Positions 1 through 11,890 of a DNA stretch of 64,000 nt are shown here, one piece after another. Made by a program: the position numbers and the translations under genes. The notes beneath the pieces are model-generated. The model saw only the letters and a list, made by a program, of their open reading frames with translations, searched no databases and had not been told where the DNA came from. The stretch is from Apostichopus japonicus (Eukaryota; Echinodermata; Holothuroidea; Aspidochirotida; Stichopodidae), in assembly GCF_037975245.1 (NCBI RefSeq), contig NC_092569.1, positions 29,222,168 to 29,286,167 of the forward strand, read 5' to 3'. Position 1 is the first letter of the stretch; each line of letters opens with the position of its first letter.

Positions 1-32
1 ATACAAATACCTAACATCTACATTTACTGTAC

Positions 33-119
33 CTTCCCTGACAGTCGAGCCAGTTGTTTCACCACTTGAAGATTGCTTTGGGGTAGTCTCCACAGGTTTT
101 CTTGAGTACAGATTGGTAG
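33..119 (-). CDS. Linker exon of left FReD-type gene (copy 1 of duplicated exon)
   Basis: An 87-bp exon lies between an AG acceptor (121-120) and a GT donor (32-31) on the minus strand. It starts with two bases completing a codon and ends with one spare base, so it is phase 1 at both ends. The 28 whole codons read TNLYSRKPVETTPKQ and on to GSTVRE, a Thr/Ser/Pro-rich, probably O-glycosylated spacer. It is about 85 percent identical to the exon at 1000-1086, and its TTP..ETT core recurs in 37340-37401, which directly precedes a FReD. I infer a secreted fibrinogen-related gene whose C-terminal domain lies left of the window. There is no independent proof of transcription. Confidence 0.6.
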
Positions 120-429
120 CTATCAGTAGGTCAAAATAAATGTGAAAGGAAATAAAACACTGATAAAGAGCTTTAAAAGTTGTTATTGGAAAGGTTTGAA
201 AGAGCAGGTATATATGTATATATATACCAGTACAGACATTGAACAGTTTTAACCAATTATGCAAAGTTATAAATGGAGAAATAATTTTGCATGACACATG
301 TCACCTAGCTTAACGAGGACGTCTTCACGCATCGTTAATATATGTAGTTCAAATGTGCAGGGGTCAGTTGAAAGACTATATGGGTCTTTACCACTGTTGA
401 AGATTAGGTCATAACAGTAGAGTAGGGTT

Positions 430-525
430 AGGTCATGTCGGTCAGTCGGGTCACGTCGTCAGTTGGGTCACGTAGGTCAGTGTGGTCATTGTCGGTCAGT
501 CGGGTCACGTCGGTCAGTCGGGGCA
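430..525. repeat. Short tandem repeat, ~17-19 bp unit
   Basis: About five imperfect units of GGTCAGTCGGGTCACGTC lie in the intron between the two linker exons at 33-119 and 1000-1086. The rest of this 880-bp intron shows nothing recognisable. Confidence 0.7.
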
Positions 526-999
526 GTGAGCAGCTAGCTTAAAGGATGGCTTTAGGTACAGAATTAATGTTGATATGTTGTAGACTATTTAAACATGTAT
601 ATATTTCTATCAGTCAAGGTTGTAATTCTATTACACAGTGGTAATCATCTGAGTCTCATTAATTTAAGTGGCTGGACTATGTAGTCTAACATGCAAAGAC
701 CATTGTTAAGTCAGCTCATGTTGCGATGCAATACAAAAACGTGATAAAACACATGTACAATGTTGTGGCCTCTAATAGTAACTTACAAGGAGTTATAGTT
801 TGTCATGGCAAAAATGGTTTTAATAAAGTCAACCAAGGTTGCCATGCTGTTTTTATAAACACAATTCAGATCCAAAAAGTGTAACAAAAATCAATAAAAG
901 ACAATGTGACAATGGTCTCAAAGAAAGAGGCTCAGGTGAACTTGTAAGCATGAATCCTTCCTTCTTCCCTTACATACCTAACATCTACATTTACTGTAC

Positions 1000-1086
1000 C
1001 TTCCCTGACAGTCGAGCCAGTTGTTTCACTGCTTCTTGTTTGCTTTGGGGTGGTCTCTACAGGTTTGCTTGAGTACATATTGGTAG
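1000..1086 (-). CDS. Linker exon of left FReD-type gene (copy 2)
   Basis: An 87-bp exon with an AG acceptor at 1088-1087 and a GT donor at 999-998, phase 1 on both sides. It encodes TNMYSSKPVETTPKQ, then a Ser/Arg stretch and GSTVRE. Together with 33-119 it is a tandem exon duplication in which flanking intron sequence (CCTACTGATAG before the acceptor) is also conserved, so the duplicated unit is larger than the exon. Splicing 3100-3165 to 1000-1086 to 33-119 keeps one open frame. The role is inferred to be an extended spacer between the N-terminus and a fibrinogen domain. Confidence 0.6.
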
Positions 1087-2945
1087 CTATCAGTAGGTCA
1101 AAATACAGACAATAATATCGTCTCAAGAAGAGATGATTTTTACCATGAATTAGCTAAGACAATACAAATTAGGCCTAGGTGTTCAGTATGTACGTATGAA
1201 AGGAACAACATAATATGATCACAAACGAGTCATATATATGTGCTAAAAGTGGTGCAAAAGAGAAGCTTCTTTATTTAATGTTACCGCAGCCCCTTTACCC
1301 TCCATACCCACATATACTGCACGCCTAGTTTGCAATGGTAGGTTCATTGGCAATGACGTGACGCTACCATAATCAACTTGTTCCAAAAGTTGCCTTTCTC
1401 CTTTTGCTCATAACCATATCTGAAATCACAAAATTGACCAACTACAGATATACATACAGTGCCACACAAAATGGCTACCATCACACTGCATACTTCTAAT
1501 AGATCTTGATGTTTTATCAAATCTTCACACAGCAATATCAAAGTTCATAATTTAGGTTCCTGGCAAAATTTACTGTAGCAAATTGTGGTCACCACACGCT
1601 CACTGGACGTTGTACTCAAAGTGGCGCATCAAGTATTCCATTTATTTGAACTATCACCAATCTTATAAAAGAAACTGATCACTTTTATAAGCTGAGCCAA
1701 TTACAACACAAGAAAATAATTAAGGGGAATATCAGAGTATAAGGGCCCTGCGTGGGTTAGTGTTGAGTCTTTTGTATTTAACACATCCAGTAATGGTTGT
1801 TCATTGTTGTATTCTGAATCCAAGACATATCCATAAGATTGCCGTGAAATCTTGAGTTTGTTTTGCCGAAAGAATAAAACATATCCGACAACTTCAGATG
1901 ATTAATTAATTATGAAAATGAGTAGTTAGAGATGTAGAACATTGTGATTGTATAAAAAACAAGAATATATATATATATATATATTATCTGATTTGTGTCA
2001 TTATAAACAAAATAAATTGTTTCATAATTGAGTCTAAATATGCAAATAGAATGAATTATTCTCATAGATGAAAAGGTAATTACAAAACAATATATTTCTA
2101 TCTTATTAGATGTTTGTGATATTTGAAATAATGTTATGGGAAATTAATAAAATAAATATCACATTTTTTGGTGGTTGGCTGTTTCTTATATCTCTGGTTA
2201 AAAATGAGAAGTTCATAATGGGCACACCATACAGTATATTTGACATTGCTTTTCCATAAAGACGACATCAAGTCGATTCAATAACCCTCGAACCGCCTCA
2301 AATAAAAAATCCTTTCACAATCTTACCGGTATTAATGTCAATGACTATACAGTCCCTATCAAAGTCCTGCATGCAACATCAAATGTAAACACATAAAGCA
2401 CTATATGTTGTTAGCTTACGTGATAGCTTGCTGGCATTGGATGTAACATTGTTACAGATAATGTGAACAAAATATGATACTAATATCATTTAACTTGACC
2501 GCAGAAACTGGCTGAAGGTCCCGAGAAATATGAAAAGATCAGTGTAATGCGCAAGGAGAGGGGGGGGGGGAGGCAGCAACGGGAACGCCCAATCACCATC
2601 AGATGTTATGTCCTCTGAGGATGGTCTAAGGAGTTAAACCCCTCTCCTTTATAGTGTTATAGTTCACAAATTTTGAAATTTTTCAAACGCTTCAATTGTA
2701 ATATACTTACATACTATATATGTGTATGCAAATTAAATTAACACATTTGTGTATTATTCTATCTTTCAGTAAGTGGGTGGTGGGACTGGGGGGGGGGGGC
2801 TTATTACCCTTGATTTTATTAGGGGAGGGATAGAATTTTATGTGCTACGCCACTGATGAGGTCACCATGCCCTGACCTCAGTCGAGGATTATGACATTTT
2901 TGTTCGGGAAAGAATAAAACGACGCCTCCGGGCTGAGGGGACGGC
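1087..2945. other. Intronic, no coding signal
   Basis: AT-rich sequence with an (AT)n run at about 1966-1983 and G-runs near 2560 and 2790. The short open frames here have no recognisable content. Confidence 0.5.
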
Positions 2946-3099
2946 CTTCAATAAAACGTCAAGCTCTTCCTAAATCGGTAACAGAATTCCCCCCCCCCCC
3001 ATCAACTTCCAAATCCTGCACACGTCACTCTAGTGGATTTTTCCTGAACTGTAACGGTTAGTGTATAGATTAAGTTTACTGCTTTGTTGTTGAACTTAC

Positions 3100-3165
3100 C
3101 TTCTTTTGTAACATGGTCATTTGGTTTCGGTGCTACCACTGGGCATGAACCAGGATTGTCACGAG
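3100..3165 (-). CDS. N-terminal linker exon of left FReD-type gene
   Basis: A 66-bp exon with an AG acceptor at 3167-3166 and donor GTAAG at 3099-3095, phase 1 on both sides. It encodes RDNPGSCPVVAPKPNDHVTK and E. The segmental copy at 57291-57359 keeps both splice sites and differs by an extra codon and a few substitutions, with no stops. Conservation of frame and splice sites in both copies, inside otherwise drifting intron sequence, supports a real exon. A single cysteine in a Pro-rich context could form an interchain disulfide (speculative). Confidence 0.6.
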
Positions 3166-3689
3166 CTGTTAAACAGGAATCACATGAAACATTACAGGAA
3201 GAGTTACGATAAAATTTATCAACAAGTTTTATTTTAATTTACAAGCGGGAAATTGTTCTAATTCTTTTCTAAAGTGTGTATAATTCCTGTAATCGTTTTA
3301 AATGATTGAATCAAAATAAAGAAAACTTGTATGCTATGACAGAGAACTAAAGCAAATAATTTTAAATGACGTTTTCAGTCCGAGAAATAACCAGGTAATG
3401 GACCACCTTATTGCTGCAATAGACAGGTAAGCATACAGGGGGGTAGGAAGCTTCCAAAAATGTGAGGGGGGAACAACATCAGAGGGGCACTTTCTCATTC
3501 CATAACCACCACTCGTTATGCTATAAACCGATGCACATGCCGGCCAATGGCCATATCACTTAAATATATATGATGTGTTAGTATGCTATCAATACTGTTA
3601 TGGTGCACATGACTCTATCAACCTACATCTGTACTTCTCTCCATACATAATTTAGAACTTTCCACACAAAAAAAAAACTCCTCCTGTGT

Positions 3690-4139
3690 TTATTCCTTGA
3701 GTAAAAGTCTTTAGCAATCTCGGTTAAATCCTAGTCATCGGTTTTAGATTTGTGTACATTCAATAACATCAGACTGTTGTATCTCTTTTGTGATATTGTG
3801 CTTCTCAGATAATTCTTTAGAAGACGCTGTGTGGAGAACGATCTTTCAGCTGAAGCGGTACTTAAATGAGCCAACTGCCAACAAATATAAATGAATGAGT
3901 TTTGCAACTCTGAAAGTAAGGGCTGGACATTTGGGTGTTTCTGCTTTAGCAGAAATGATTGTGCTCATTGATGTAATTCTTTTTACATCAGGAAATTGCT
4001 GAAGAATAGTACCCCTTAACAACCTAAGCTGTGCATCCAACTGCGGAAAATCAATGTCACTGTTGTCTGTTTTCACAAGCTGATCTGATATCTTAAAAGC
4101 TATGCCATTTGCTGCATTTAGAATTATAATTTCCTCCAT
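3690..4139 (-). pseudogene. hAT-family transposase C-terminus, decayed (copy A)
   Basis: One frame from 4139 down to 3849 reads MEEIIILNAANGIAFKISDQ and on to HLYLLAVGSFKYRFS. The next part continues in another frame with the hAT dimerisation signature HLSTASAERSFSTQRLLKNY followed by LRSTISQKR. hAT transposases end in such a segment ([AS]xxERxFS...R..L). The frame change near the codons for LTFR is shared with copy B at 58889-59176, so the element was already dead when the block was duplicated. Copy A also has a 7-bp tandem repeat (TTGGCAG) near 3870 that is absent from copy B. More of the same element probably extends to about 5060, but I could not align its motifs. Confidence 0.75.
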
Positions 4140-5549
4140 ATGGGTTAGTATTGTATATGACCCTGCAGTAATTCCAGGGAATCTCCTTTGTAGTACAGCA
4201 AGGCATGCATCAATAGCCTCAAAACTCTAGACACAGAAGTAGGATTTGGCATCATCAAGTATAGAATAATATCCTAGTAGAATGAGCTGCAACATTTGAT
4301 TTTTTTATTTTTTGAGATTGTTTGTTAACCGTGCTACAAAAAGATATGGGATGCCATTTTAGAATACCATGTACAGACTAAAAATAAATAATTAATTTGA
4401 AATATTAAAATTTAACAAAGGCTTATGATATTCCAAAAGACAGTTCTTCCCCCCCCCCTCCCCAAAGGGGCACATTTTATTTGCCAGTAGGGCACATTTG
4501 CTATTTTGGAAAAAGTGGGGGTTGTTAACCCCCGTCCCACCCCCCCCCCCCCGCCCCTGATCCTACCACCTGTAAGCAGATCCTATGTGTACACTTACTT
4601 CTTCTATATTGAAAAGCTTCAAAACTTTACTTATCTCGTCATACAGGAATATTTAGAGGGATATCTTCCACTGGCTGAAGTTGTCTGCTTAATACAAATT
4701 CTTGACATTTTCTGTATCCTTAGGGGAAACCCACACCCTCATAGGATGTTAAAAGGTGACGATATGAATTTTTACAAAATGAAGTGGAACTTTCTGAATG
4801 CAGATCTGGCAACAAAAGAGTCAATGATATGATCATGGCAATCCAACGGAAAATGTTTTTTTGCTTTTCTGGATTTATTATTATTATTTTATTATTTATT
4901 ATTATTACTACTAAAAAAAAGTTGCATTTTGTTGAAATTCTAAAATGGCAAAGAACCTTGACAGCTAAGCGAACAAACATTCCAACTATATCAAGGATAA
5001 ATGAACAAGAAGATTGTAATAGAAAAATAAAGGTTTTGAAAAACATTTGCCGTAATGACATCACAGACTACCCACTGTGATCCATCCCAGGGAAGAATGA
5101 GGGGTTTGACCAGTCGAAATTGGGGGAGGAAATAACCTCAGACTCCTTCAAAGGAGTCGACGTCAAAGACCTCTAGCTAAGCTATCTCCCATCTTCATTG
5201 TATTGTGGCTCTTATACCTCCTCGGAGGATGAAAAGTAATGAAATAAACAGAAAGTAATCCAGAATCTTTATTGTATATAGGCCTAACCTAATGGAAGTG
5301 TAACACAAATATTACTGTCTATACCAGGGGCTGCCACCAGGGGCAATCGGCCAAAGTTTTGTTAAAATCGGGGAGAACAAACAACAAATACAAAGTTGTT
5401 GTTATTTTTTTGACAACTGCCCCTATATATGTGGGTAGGAATTATGTTTGTTCGCAATTCGTTGAGAGTTGGGGGTAGTAGGCTTGCACGGTAAACCGGT
5501 TTTAGGCCTAGTACCGAAACCAGTTTTTGCCGACCGAATTTCGTTACTA

Positions 5550-7295
5550 TTTTTGGTTCGATGATAATCGTAACCTATGCATTCATGCAGGCGGAGAGTG
5601 TGTGTAAGGTCAAAGGTCAATCAGGGGTCAAAAACTAGTATTTTTGCAATAACTTGAGAACAAAATGTCCGTCAAGGTTGGGAGTTACACTATTGTAATC
5701 CAGTAGTGGACCCGCATCTAGGTGACCTTTGACCTCAGGTTGACCTCCGGTGACATTTATTAGTCTTTTGGTTATTTGAATTTTCGTGGCCATAATCGGA
5801 TCTCAAAGGTACTTTCCGATCAATATTGTCCATGGGTTGACCCCTGTGCGACGTTCCTGTGCGAAGTTATCAGAGGTCAGGGTTTGGTTTGGTTGTAATA
5901 AACTTTCATGTGGTTAGGATGGTCTTGCAGGCTTGTCATGTTGCTTTTTTGAATCAGTGTGTCAAACTACATCCTACTATGAGGTCAATCTGGAAAAAAT
6001 ATGCTCATTTTGGGAGATACGGGGCAAAGAAAAAAAGTTTGTCAATAGTTTGATATAAGATAGAGCTCTGTGTGCATATAGAGGAAACCAACTCCCGCTT
6101 TAATTGGACACCAGGTTCTCAAGGTATGAGGGGCCAAATGTTGGTTTTGATACCTTATTAGCAATAACATTGTGTGTGTACATTGGGGTATTACAATAAC
6201 ATCTACGTTTAAGAAGATTCTCCATCTGGAGCAAATTTATATCTGTTAACCAACGAATTCTATTTTTATCATCATTAGCATGTTAAACAGTAACCAAACC
6301 CTTTCTTAGTTAACAGAAATTCTTAGACGATTGAAAGTAAATATTTACTTGTACATTATCAGAGTAGTTTTCTCTCTGACGAGACCATCGGGTGATCGGG
6401 TTGACCGTTATTTTTTTCGGAACACGAACTTGAACTTCGTGAAGTACAGTGAACACAAGAAAAACGATACTTGTATACGTGATGTTGAAACTTTAAGAAA
6501 GAATTTCACTAAACACATTTCTTTTCGACATTTTTACTTTTAAGTTAAGTTAACGTGGGTAATAAAAAGAGAGTCATGAAGATAGTAACAGTTCTTGAAT
6601 TTATTCTCCTTATTTTTTACCCGTTACTGCGAACGAAATAGACTTTTGAAGCAGTGTTGGTATAGCTTCAAAAATACGCATCTTAGCGATCGCGACACCT
6701 CCGTCAGAGATTTGGATGTTTTCAATGAAATTCGGGATAAAAAAAACCGATTTTTGAGCCAGATTCGTTTTTTTTTGGCTACAAAAAAAAAACGGTTTTG
6801 GGTTTTCACGAAACCGTGCAAGCTTAGTTGGGGGCCTCTTAGATGAGCAATATCGAGTGAAACTTGGTAAATGTTTTTACCCAATCCTATAGGTCTATAG
6901 CTACCTTAAGTCGGATTGAACAACATAAATGTGTTTTTTGGGTGGGGCGGGGGGCGTGGGCGGGGGACTGGCAACGCTGGCTTATAGCCCTGCAGTCCAA
7001 TTGTGCTGGAAGTATAGCATATAACATTTCACCTTAGATCTTATACGAAGATAACTGGTATGACCTTGGGATCGTTGAAGGGAACTCCGTCATGTGGATG
7101 ATCTGGAGGTCCATCCCCAGAAGAAGAAAAAATGTGACGTTATGCATTTCTGAAGTAAAAACTTGTAGGCTATAAATTGGGTATACAATTATGTCGACAT
7201 GGTTGTTTCCAGAACACTATTACTGTTGTTCACTCATGCGCGCACTTAATGTATATCATTGTTAAAAAGGTACATTTTGGTAAAATTAAGCCTAC
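5550..7295. other. Non-coding, no clear feature
   Basis: Short low-complexity A/T runs (for example 6740-6800) and a G-rich run near 6940-6965. No frame with recognisable motifs was seen on either strand. Confidence 0.4.
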
Positions 7296-7422
7296 CTTGA
7301 GACCTCCCTCCAAGAAGCAGAATGACAGCAATCAGAAGATGAATAAGAAATGGTGATCGACACTGCTTTAATCCTCCTTTCTCCAGTTTGAACAAATCCA
7401 GAGGCGGAAAGGGAAAAACAAT
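7296..7422 (-). CDS. Candidate signal-peptide exon of left FReD-type gene
   Basis: The minus strand reads a basic segment followed by PFLIHLLIAVILLLGGRSQ and a donor GTAGG at 7295-7291, leaving one spare base (phase 1). The hydrophobic core followed by GGRSQ is a good secretory signal with a plausible cleavage site. Phase 1 fits the next exon (3100-3165), which begins with two bases. No in-frame ATG exists between the upstream stop (near 7425) and the core, so either the start codon is in another exon or it was lost in this copy. The 5' boundary is therefore uncertain; an AG acceptor inside (about 7366) is possible. Confidence 0.4.
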
Positions 7423-10080
7423 CTAAGTTTATCAAATGTGTCTTTTTCTGTGGTAAGTAGGTACGTATAATGTATGTCTTGCCGTTCTGTGATACTAATG
7501 AAGAATTACTGACCGTTTGCCAGTAGTTATTACCATCTTCATAAAGCGTCCAATAGAGTCACCCATATAGTGACTTTTAATTGGTCATGATGGTGGATGA
7601 CGTATGTAATGTTTCATGCATATTCAAGATTCAACAATTGTGATAACAATGTGGAGCAATATATACAATGATCTTGTTTGAAGAGAGTCAGTAGTTCCGT
7701 ATAAAAACTCAGCTTAAGGTAGTAATAGACTATAACGTTCTAAACGTGCCCGACTTATCTGGCATTGATGTTGCGGAGTTGTGTGCATAGGGGGTGTCAT
7801 GCCCGCATAGCCCACCCCCACCCCATACACACACACACACTTTTGACGCCAACTAGTGAAAAAATTATACAGAAATATATTGGGAGAATAACCTGAAAAG
7901 TGAAAATCTTGTATACATAAGTTTCCTTCCAATGGTAGCACCAGTATGTATCTAAGTTTAGCACCTTTTAATTTAGTAGCACATTCTCAAAAGGGGTTTC
8001 ACCAGTACGACCTTCAATTTTGGTTACATTTTTCGGGCAAATCGTTTCAGCACCCAAACCAATTGGGCTCCTATACGCCCATGGTTATTGGTCTCCCCTT
8101 CCTTAGATCTAACCCCAAAACGGACTTCGGCGAAATTTTGTGCTCACCACCCCCTTTTTTTTATTGTATTATTTTGTTGCATTCATTATTGTATATTAAA
8201 AAGCAATGATTTCTTTTCTTTTATGACGGTGGCATTGGCGGCACATGCAGACGAAATGTAAAAGCACTATGTAAGTATACCTCGACAGCGTGTCAACATA
8301 TGCGATATTTGCCGAGTGAGGAACAAGTGACATCTTGACGAAAATTTCCATTTCTCGAGTTGCTTCTTGCACGTTACCTGTTTACATGTACAAAGTCATT
8401 GATATAGTTTATGCAAAACATCATTAACATGGTATCTTGACATCACATTTAACATTTATGAGTTGTTGCGTTAAATAAACTAAACTTGACAAAAGATTTT
8501 TGATGACAATTACACTACATGACATTTTGACTAAAATTATCAAATGGTTCGAGATATCGCGTAACCCATACCATGGGAGTTGTTACCTGATTATACCTAT
8601 ACACGGAAAGTCTACACAAGTGTTCTTTCAGAACCAACGTACTTTTCATGATCACTTGAAAGCACATACGTATGTAAACAGTTAGAAAGCGGTGGCAATG
8701 ACAATTATGTATTCATATACCTATTGTGATTGAGTGTTGTGTAAAAAGTCGCAAGTCTTCTATAGAAAACTGTAATATAAAATGGAAGTTCTTAATTAAT
8801 TTCAAAAACTGTCATAAAATATTCCATATTGATAAAAAAAAAAAAAAAACCAGACCATAATCAAAGTTTGTTTATTGACTTTTTTGAGGTTGTTATGGCA
8901 ACGGATTTTATTTTCCCTGATACCAGTCGGCGATAGATAACCAAACTTATAAAAAGGCTATTCCATGGAGAAAGTATATTTTTGGCTGGTGAAAGAGGAA
9001 TACAATCTAAGCTTCCAGTTGAAGTTTGAATTCATTTTCTAGGCAACGTTTTCAGATAACATCAGATTGATACCGAGACCAAAAGTGAACTTGAAGCAAG
9101 CAGATGTGATGTCAGATATACAAAGATAAATTTGTTTCAGGGTACTTGTTGTTGTTGTTGTAAGATACAAAATAAATACTTCAAAATTGTGTTGCATTTG
9201 AAATCGAATACTTCACAGTCATTGGCATATTATGAACTTCTCATCCCTTAAGGTAATTTATTTATATTCTTATATAACTTAATATAAATTCAAGTGCTTT
9301 CAACACAGTTTTACCGAATCGCTTAATCAGTGACTAATGTAGTTTCATTGAGGAAAATTGGGCTGTTCACACTGTATCTTTTATTTTAATCTCTCTCTGT
9401 TCTAATTCATTTAATTAATTAATTAATTAATTATTTGGTTTTCATATATATAATTGGTCCTAGGTATACATTTTATATAATTTATACTGGAATAAAAAAC
9501 TTAAGAAAAAAATATTGAATTGAAAAGTTAATCTAAATTCAAAACAACATAGTGTAATTAAACATAGGAAAAAAAAGCATGTTGATGTTTACAAATTACA
9601 TGTTAGTCCTGGGTGAAGGTTTCTTGCCAGCATGTATAGAATCAAATTATGAATGAACGTTGTGTGCCGAAAATATTCCCAACAACTTCGGTTCATATTA
9701 GGCCTAATTAACAGTTGGCCTATACTTTGACTCTACGAGAGGAGGCGTTTCATTTAATTGCTGTGAATTTGGTTGAAATGTTTAAGAAGGTTAAAACCGA
9801 ATAGTACTGTTTTATGAGTGGCGGTGGAAAATATTTGATGAACGTTTTTTTCTGCGCACTAGAAAATCTTTTATTATAAGCCTCGAGTGCTTAAAAAACC
9901 ATTGAAAATGACTAGCTGTAATAACCAGAATGCAAATAATGCATTGTGGTTTCGATGATGTAACATGAGCAGTTTTCTTCATGCATCTGACGTAATGTAT
10001 AGTAAGGGAGTACAACATATACTTGATCTTAGCAATACAGTGAAAATCAGTGTGATGTGACAAACAATACATTCACAATG
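7423..10080. other. Non-coding, simple repeats only
   Basis: Contains a (CA)n run at 7826-7841, an A-run near 8834-8850, (TTAA)n around 9410-9435 and long AT-rich tracts. No exon-like frame with splice sites was found. Confidence 0.4.
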
Positions 10081-10830
10081 ACACAGGCTGTCCTGAAAAT
10101 GACCATTGACCTCAACAACAGGCTTCTTGTGCTTAATGTGATAGATACATCAACATACTAAATATGACATCTGTCCTTGTTGAAAAATTGTGTAAATCAT
10201 GATTTCACAATTTGACCCATGGTGAACTCAAACGACCATTGACCTCAGCCCACAACATAAGGCTTCTTGTACTCAATGTGGTACAATTACATACCAAATA
10301 TGCGATCTGTCCAAGCTACCCTTGCGATATTATGTTTAGGAAGGTGTGTTAGTGTAGAGAGATAGGTAAGAGGGGAATGAAGTAAATGGTTGGCGTTTGT
10401 TGACTTCAAATGACCTATGATCTCCACCAAAAGCAATAATAAGCTCCATAAATTTGGTATGGTACATCTACAAACCAAATATTAGATCTGTCCAAGGTTC
10501 TCTTCTTGCACTATCATGTTTACAAGGTTTTCACAATTTGACGGCTGATGACCCCAAAATAACATTTGACCTCCACCAAAAACAATACGCTTCTTGTAAT
10601 CAATGTGTTACTTCTACACACCAAAATGAGGTTTTCCCCACGCTTCTCTTCTTGCAATATCGAGTTAGCAAGGTTTTCAAAATTTGACCACTGGTGACCC
10701 AAAATGATCTTTGACCTCTACCAAAGACAATAGGCTTCTTTCCCTCAATGTGATACTTCTACACACCAAATATGAGGTTTACCCATGCTTATCTTCTTGG
10801 GATATCAAGCTGGGCGTCACAAACTGGTCA
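10081..10830. repeat. Diverged tandem repeat, ~130-160 bp monomers (about five)
   Basis: Successive monomers share the order TTTGACC, then TTGACCTC, AGGCTTCTTGTACTCAATGTG, ACACACCAAATATGAG, and a CTTCTTGCAATATC block. Starts are near 10095, 10235, 10400, 10550 and 10695. The same family appears in inverted orientation at 52590-52850 inside the CACTA element, so it is a dispersed family rather than a purely local satellite. Confidence 0.75.
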
Positions 10831-10985
10831 ATGATGTTTGATTATCGAGCTTATTATTGTATATGGAACTGACGAGTATCCCTTGATTTTCTCTACTATA
10901 TCATCCACTTCGATAGAGTAGCAACGTATGACACTAGTTAAAACACAATAAAACCATCATCATTGGGAATATATGCCAAATTTGC

Positions 10986-11165
10986 GGTCGATCCTCAAAG
11001 TACGGCTAAACCTGGATTGTAGCCCGATGAGGTCGATCCTCATAGTACGACGAAGACTTGATTTTAGCCCGACCGGGTCGATCCTCATAGTACAGCGGAG
11101 GCTGGATTGTAGCCTGACGGGGTCGATCCTCGTAGTACGACGAAGCCTGGATTGTAGCCCGTCGG
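10986..11165. repeat. 45-bp tandem repeat, four units
   Basis: The unit begins GGTCGATCCTCATAGTACGA and ends TGTAGCCCGA. Because 45 is a multiple of 3, it yields an apparent 15-residue repeat protein that I do not regard as a gene. Confidence 0.85.
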
Positions 11166-11653
11166 TGACGATAGCGATTTTAACAACGCATAGGCTACCG
11201 GACCTACCACAGTGAGGAACGTACTCACGGCTCTGCCATCGCGTATGTTATTAGCCTGGAAGAATAACGCTAGGCTTTCGAGGTAACACTCGTTACGCTC
11301 CTGTCCTTCTCTAAACTTGCCATAGAAATCCACATATGTTGAATTACACTGACAGATGTTGGTGCTCTGATTGGACGAACTCGACATACGTCAAATTAAA
11401 TTGACATAAGTCCAAGTAAATTGACACATGTCAGTGTTTCATGCTCTTATTGGACCACAATTGTCACATGATATTTTCTAGTGCTTCGATGGGAAAAGAC
11501 CTGTCAAATGTGAAAGAAATCTACATAGGCCTTTGTCATATTAACTTTACATTTGTCGGTTTCTCATCCTCTCATTGGACGACAAGTGTCACATGTTGTT
11601 TTCTAGTGCTGCGATTGGAAGGAATCAACATATCAGCAAGGAATCAACACTAA

Positions 11654-11890
11654 GGAGTGTAAGCTCAGTGGTTAACGCCGTTGCCTTCCAACCATATGGA
11701 CCCCAGTTCGAGTCACTCCAAGTTTAATGTATGTCGTCCAGTTACAGAGTTGTTGACAATTGACAATTCATAATCATGGACGTTAAATATGAATCTTATA
11801 GACTGATTTCGGTCAGCTTGCGGCTTTAAGCCAATGAGGCTTCTTCCCGAGTTCCTGCTTGCAGGAGGATCTAAAATACATACAATGCAT
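11654..11890 (+). repeat. Probable tRNA-derived SINE
   Basis: The first 66 bases resemble a degenerate tRNA: GGAGTG at 11654-11659 pairs with CACTCC at 11714-11719, TAAGCTCAGTGG resembles an A box, and AGTTCGAGTC resembles a B box. The D and anticodon stems are poor, so it is not a functional tRNA. A body follows with AAGCCAATGAGGCTTCTTCC, then a simple tail of CATACAATGCATAC type. Confidence 0.5.

Larger units (their letters stand above)
2946..5549. repeat. Segmental duplication, left copy (block A)
   Basis: Block A matches 57144-62821 (block B) in the same orientation, from CTTCAATAAAACGTCAAGC at the left to GCCGACCGAATTTCG at the right. It contains one phase-1 linker exon and a decayed hAT transposase. 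Block A lacks three segments present in block B, at 57596-57962, 58170-58622 and about 60138-62415. The first two are clearly insertions in B, because A preserves the empty target sites (GTTTTCAG at 3371-3378 and ATATATGATGTGTTAG near 3566-3580). Confidence 0.9.

Noticed and set aside
4720-5080. Opposing frames on both strands in block A
   Set aside because: AT-rich; the same frames are broken by indels in block B, so no coding constraint is visible.
10973-11387. Repeat frames on both strands
   Set aside because: 45-bp tandem repeat gives open frames on both strands; no splice or start context.
11654-11719. Functional tRNA gene
   Set aside because: Acceptor ends pair, but D, anticodon and T stems do not; best read as a SINE head.
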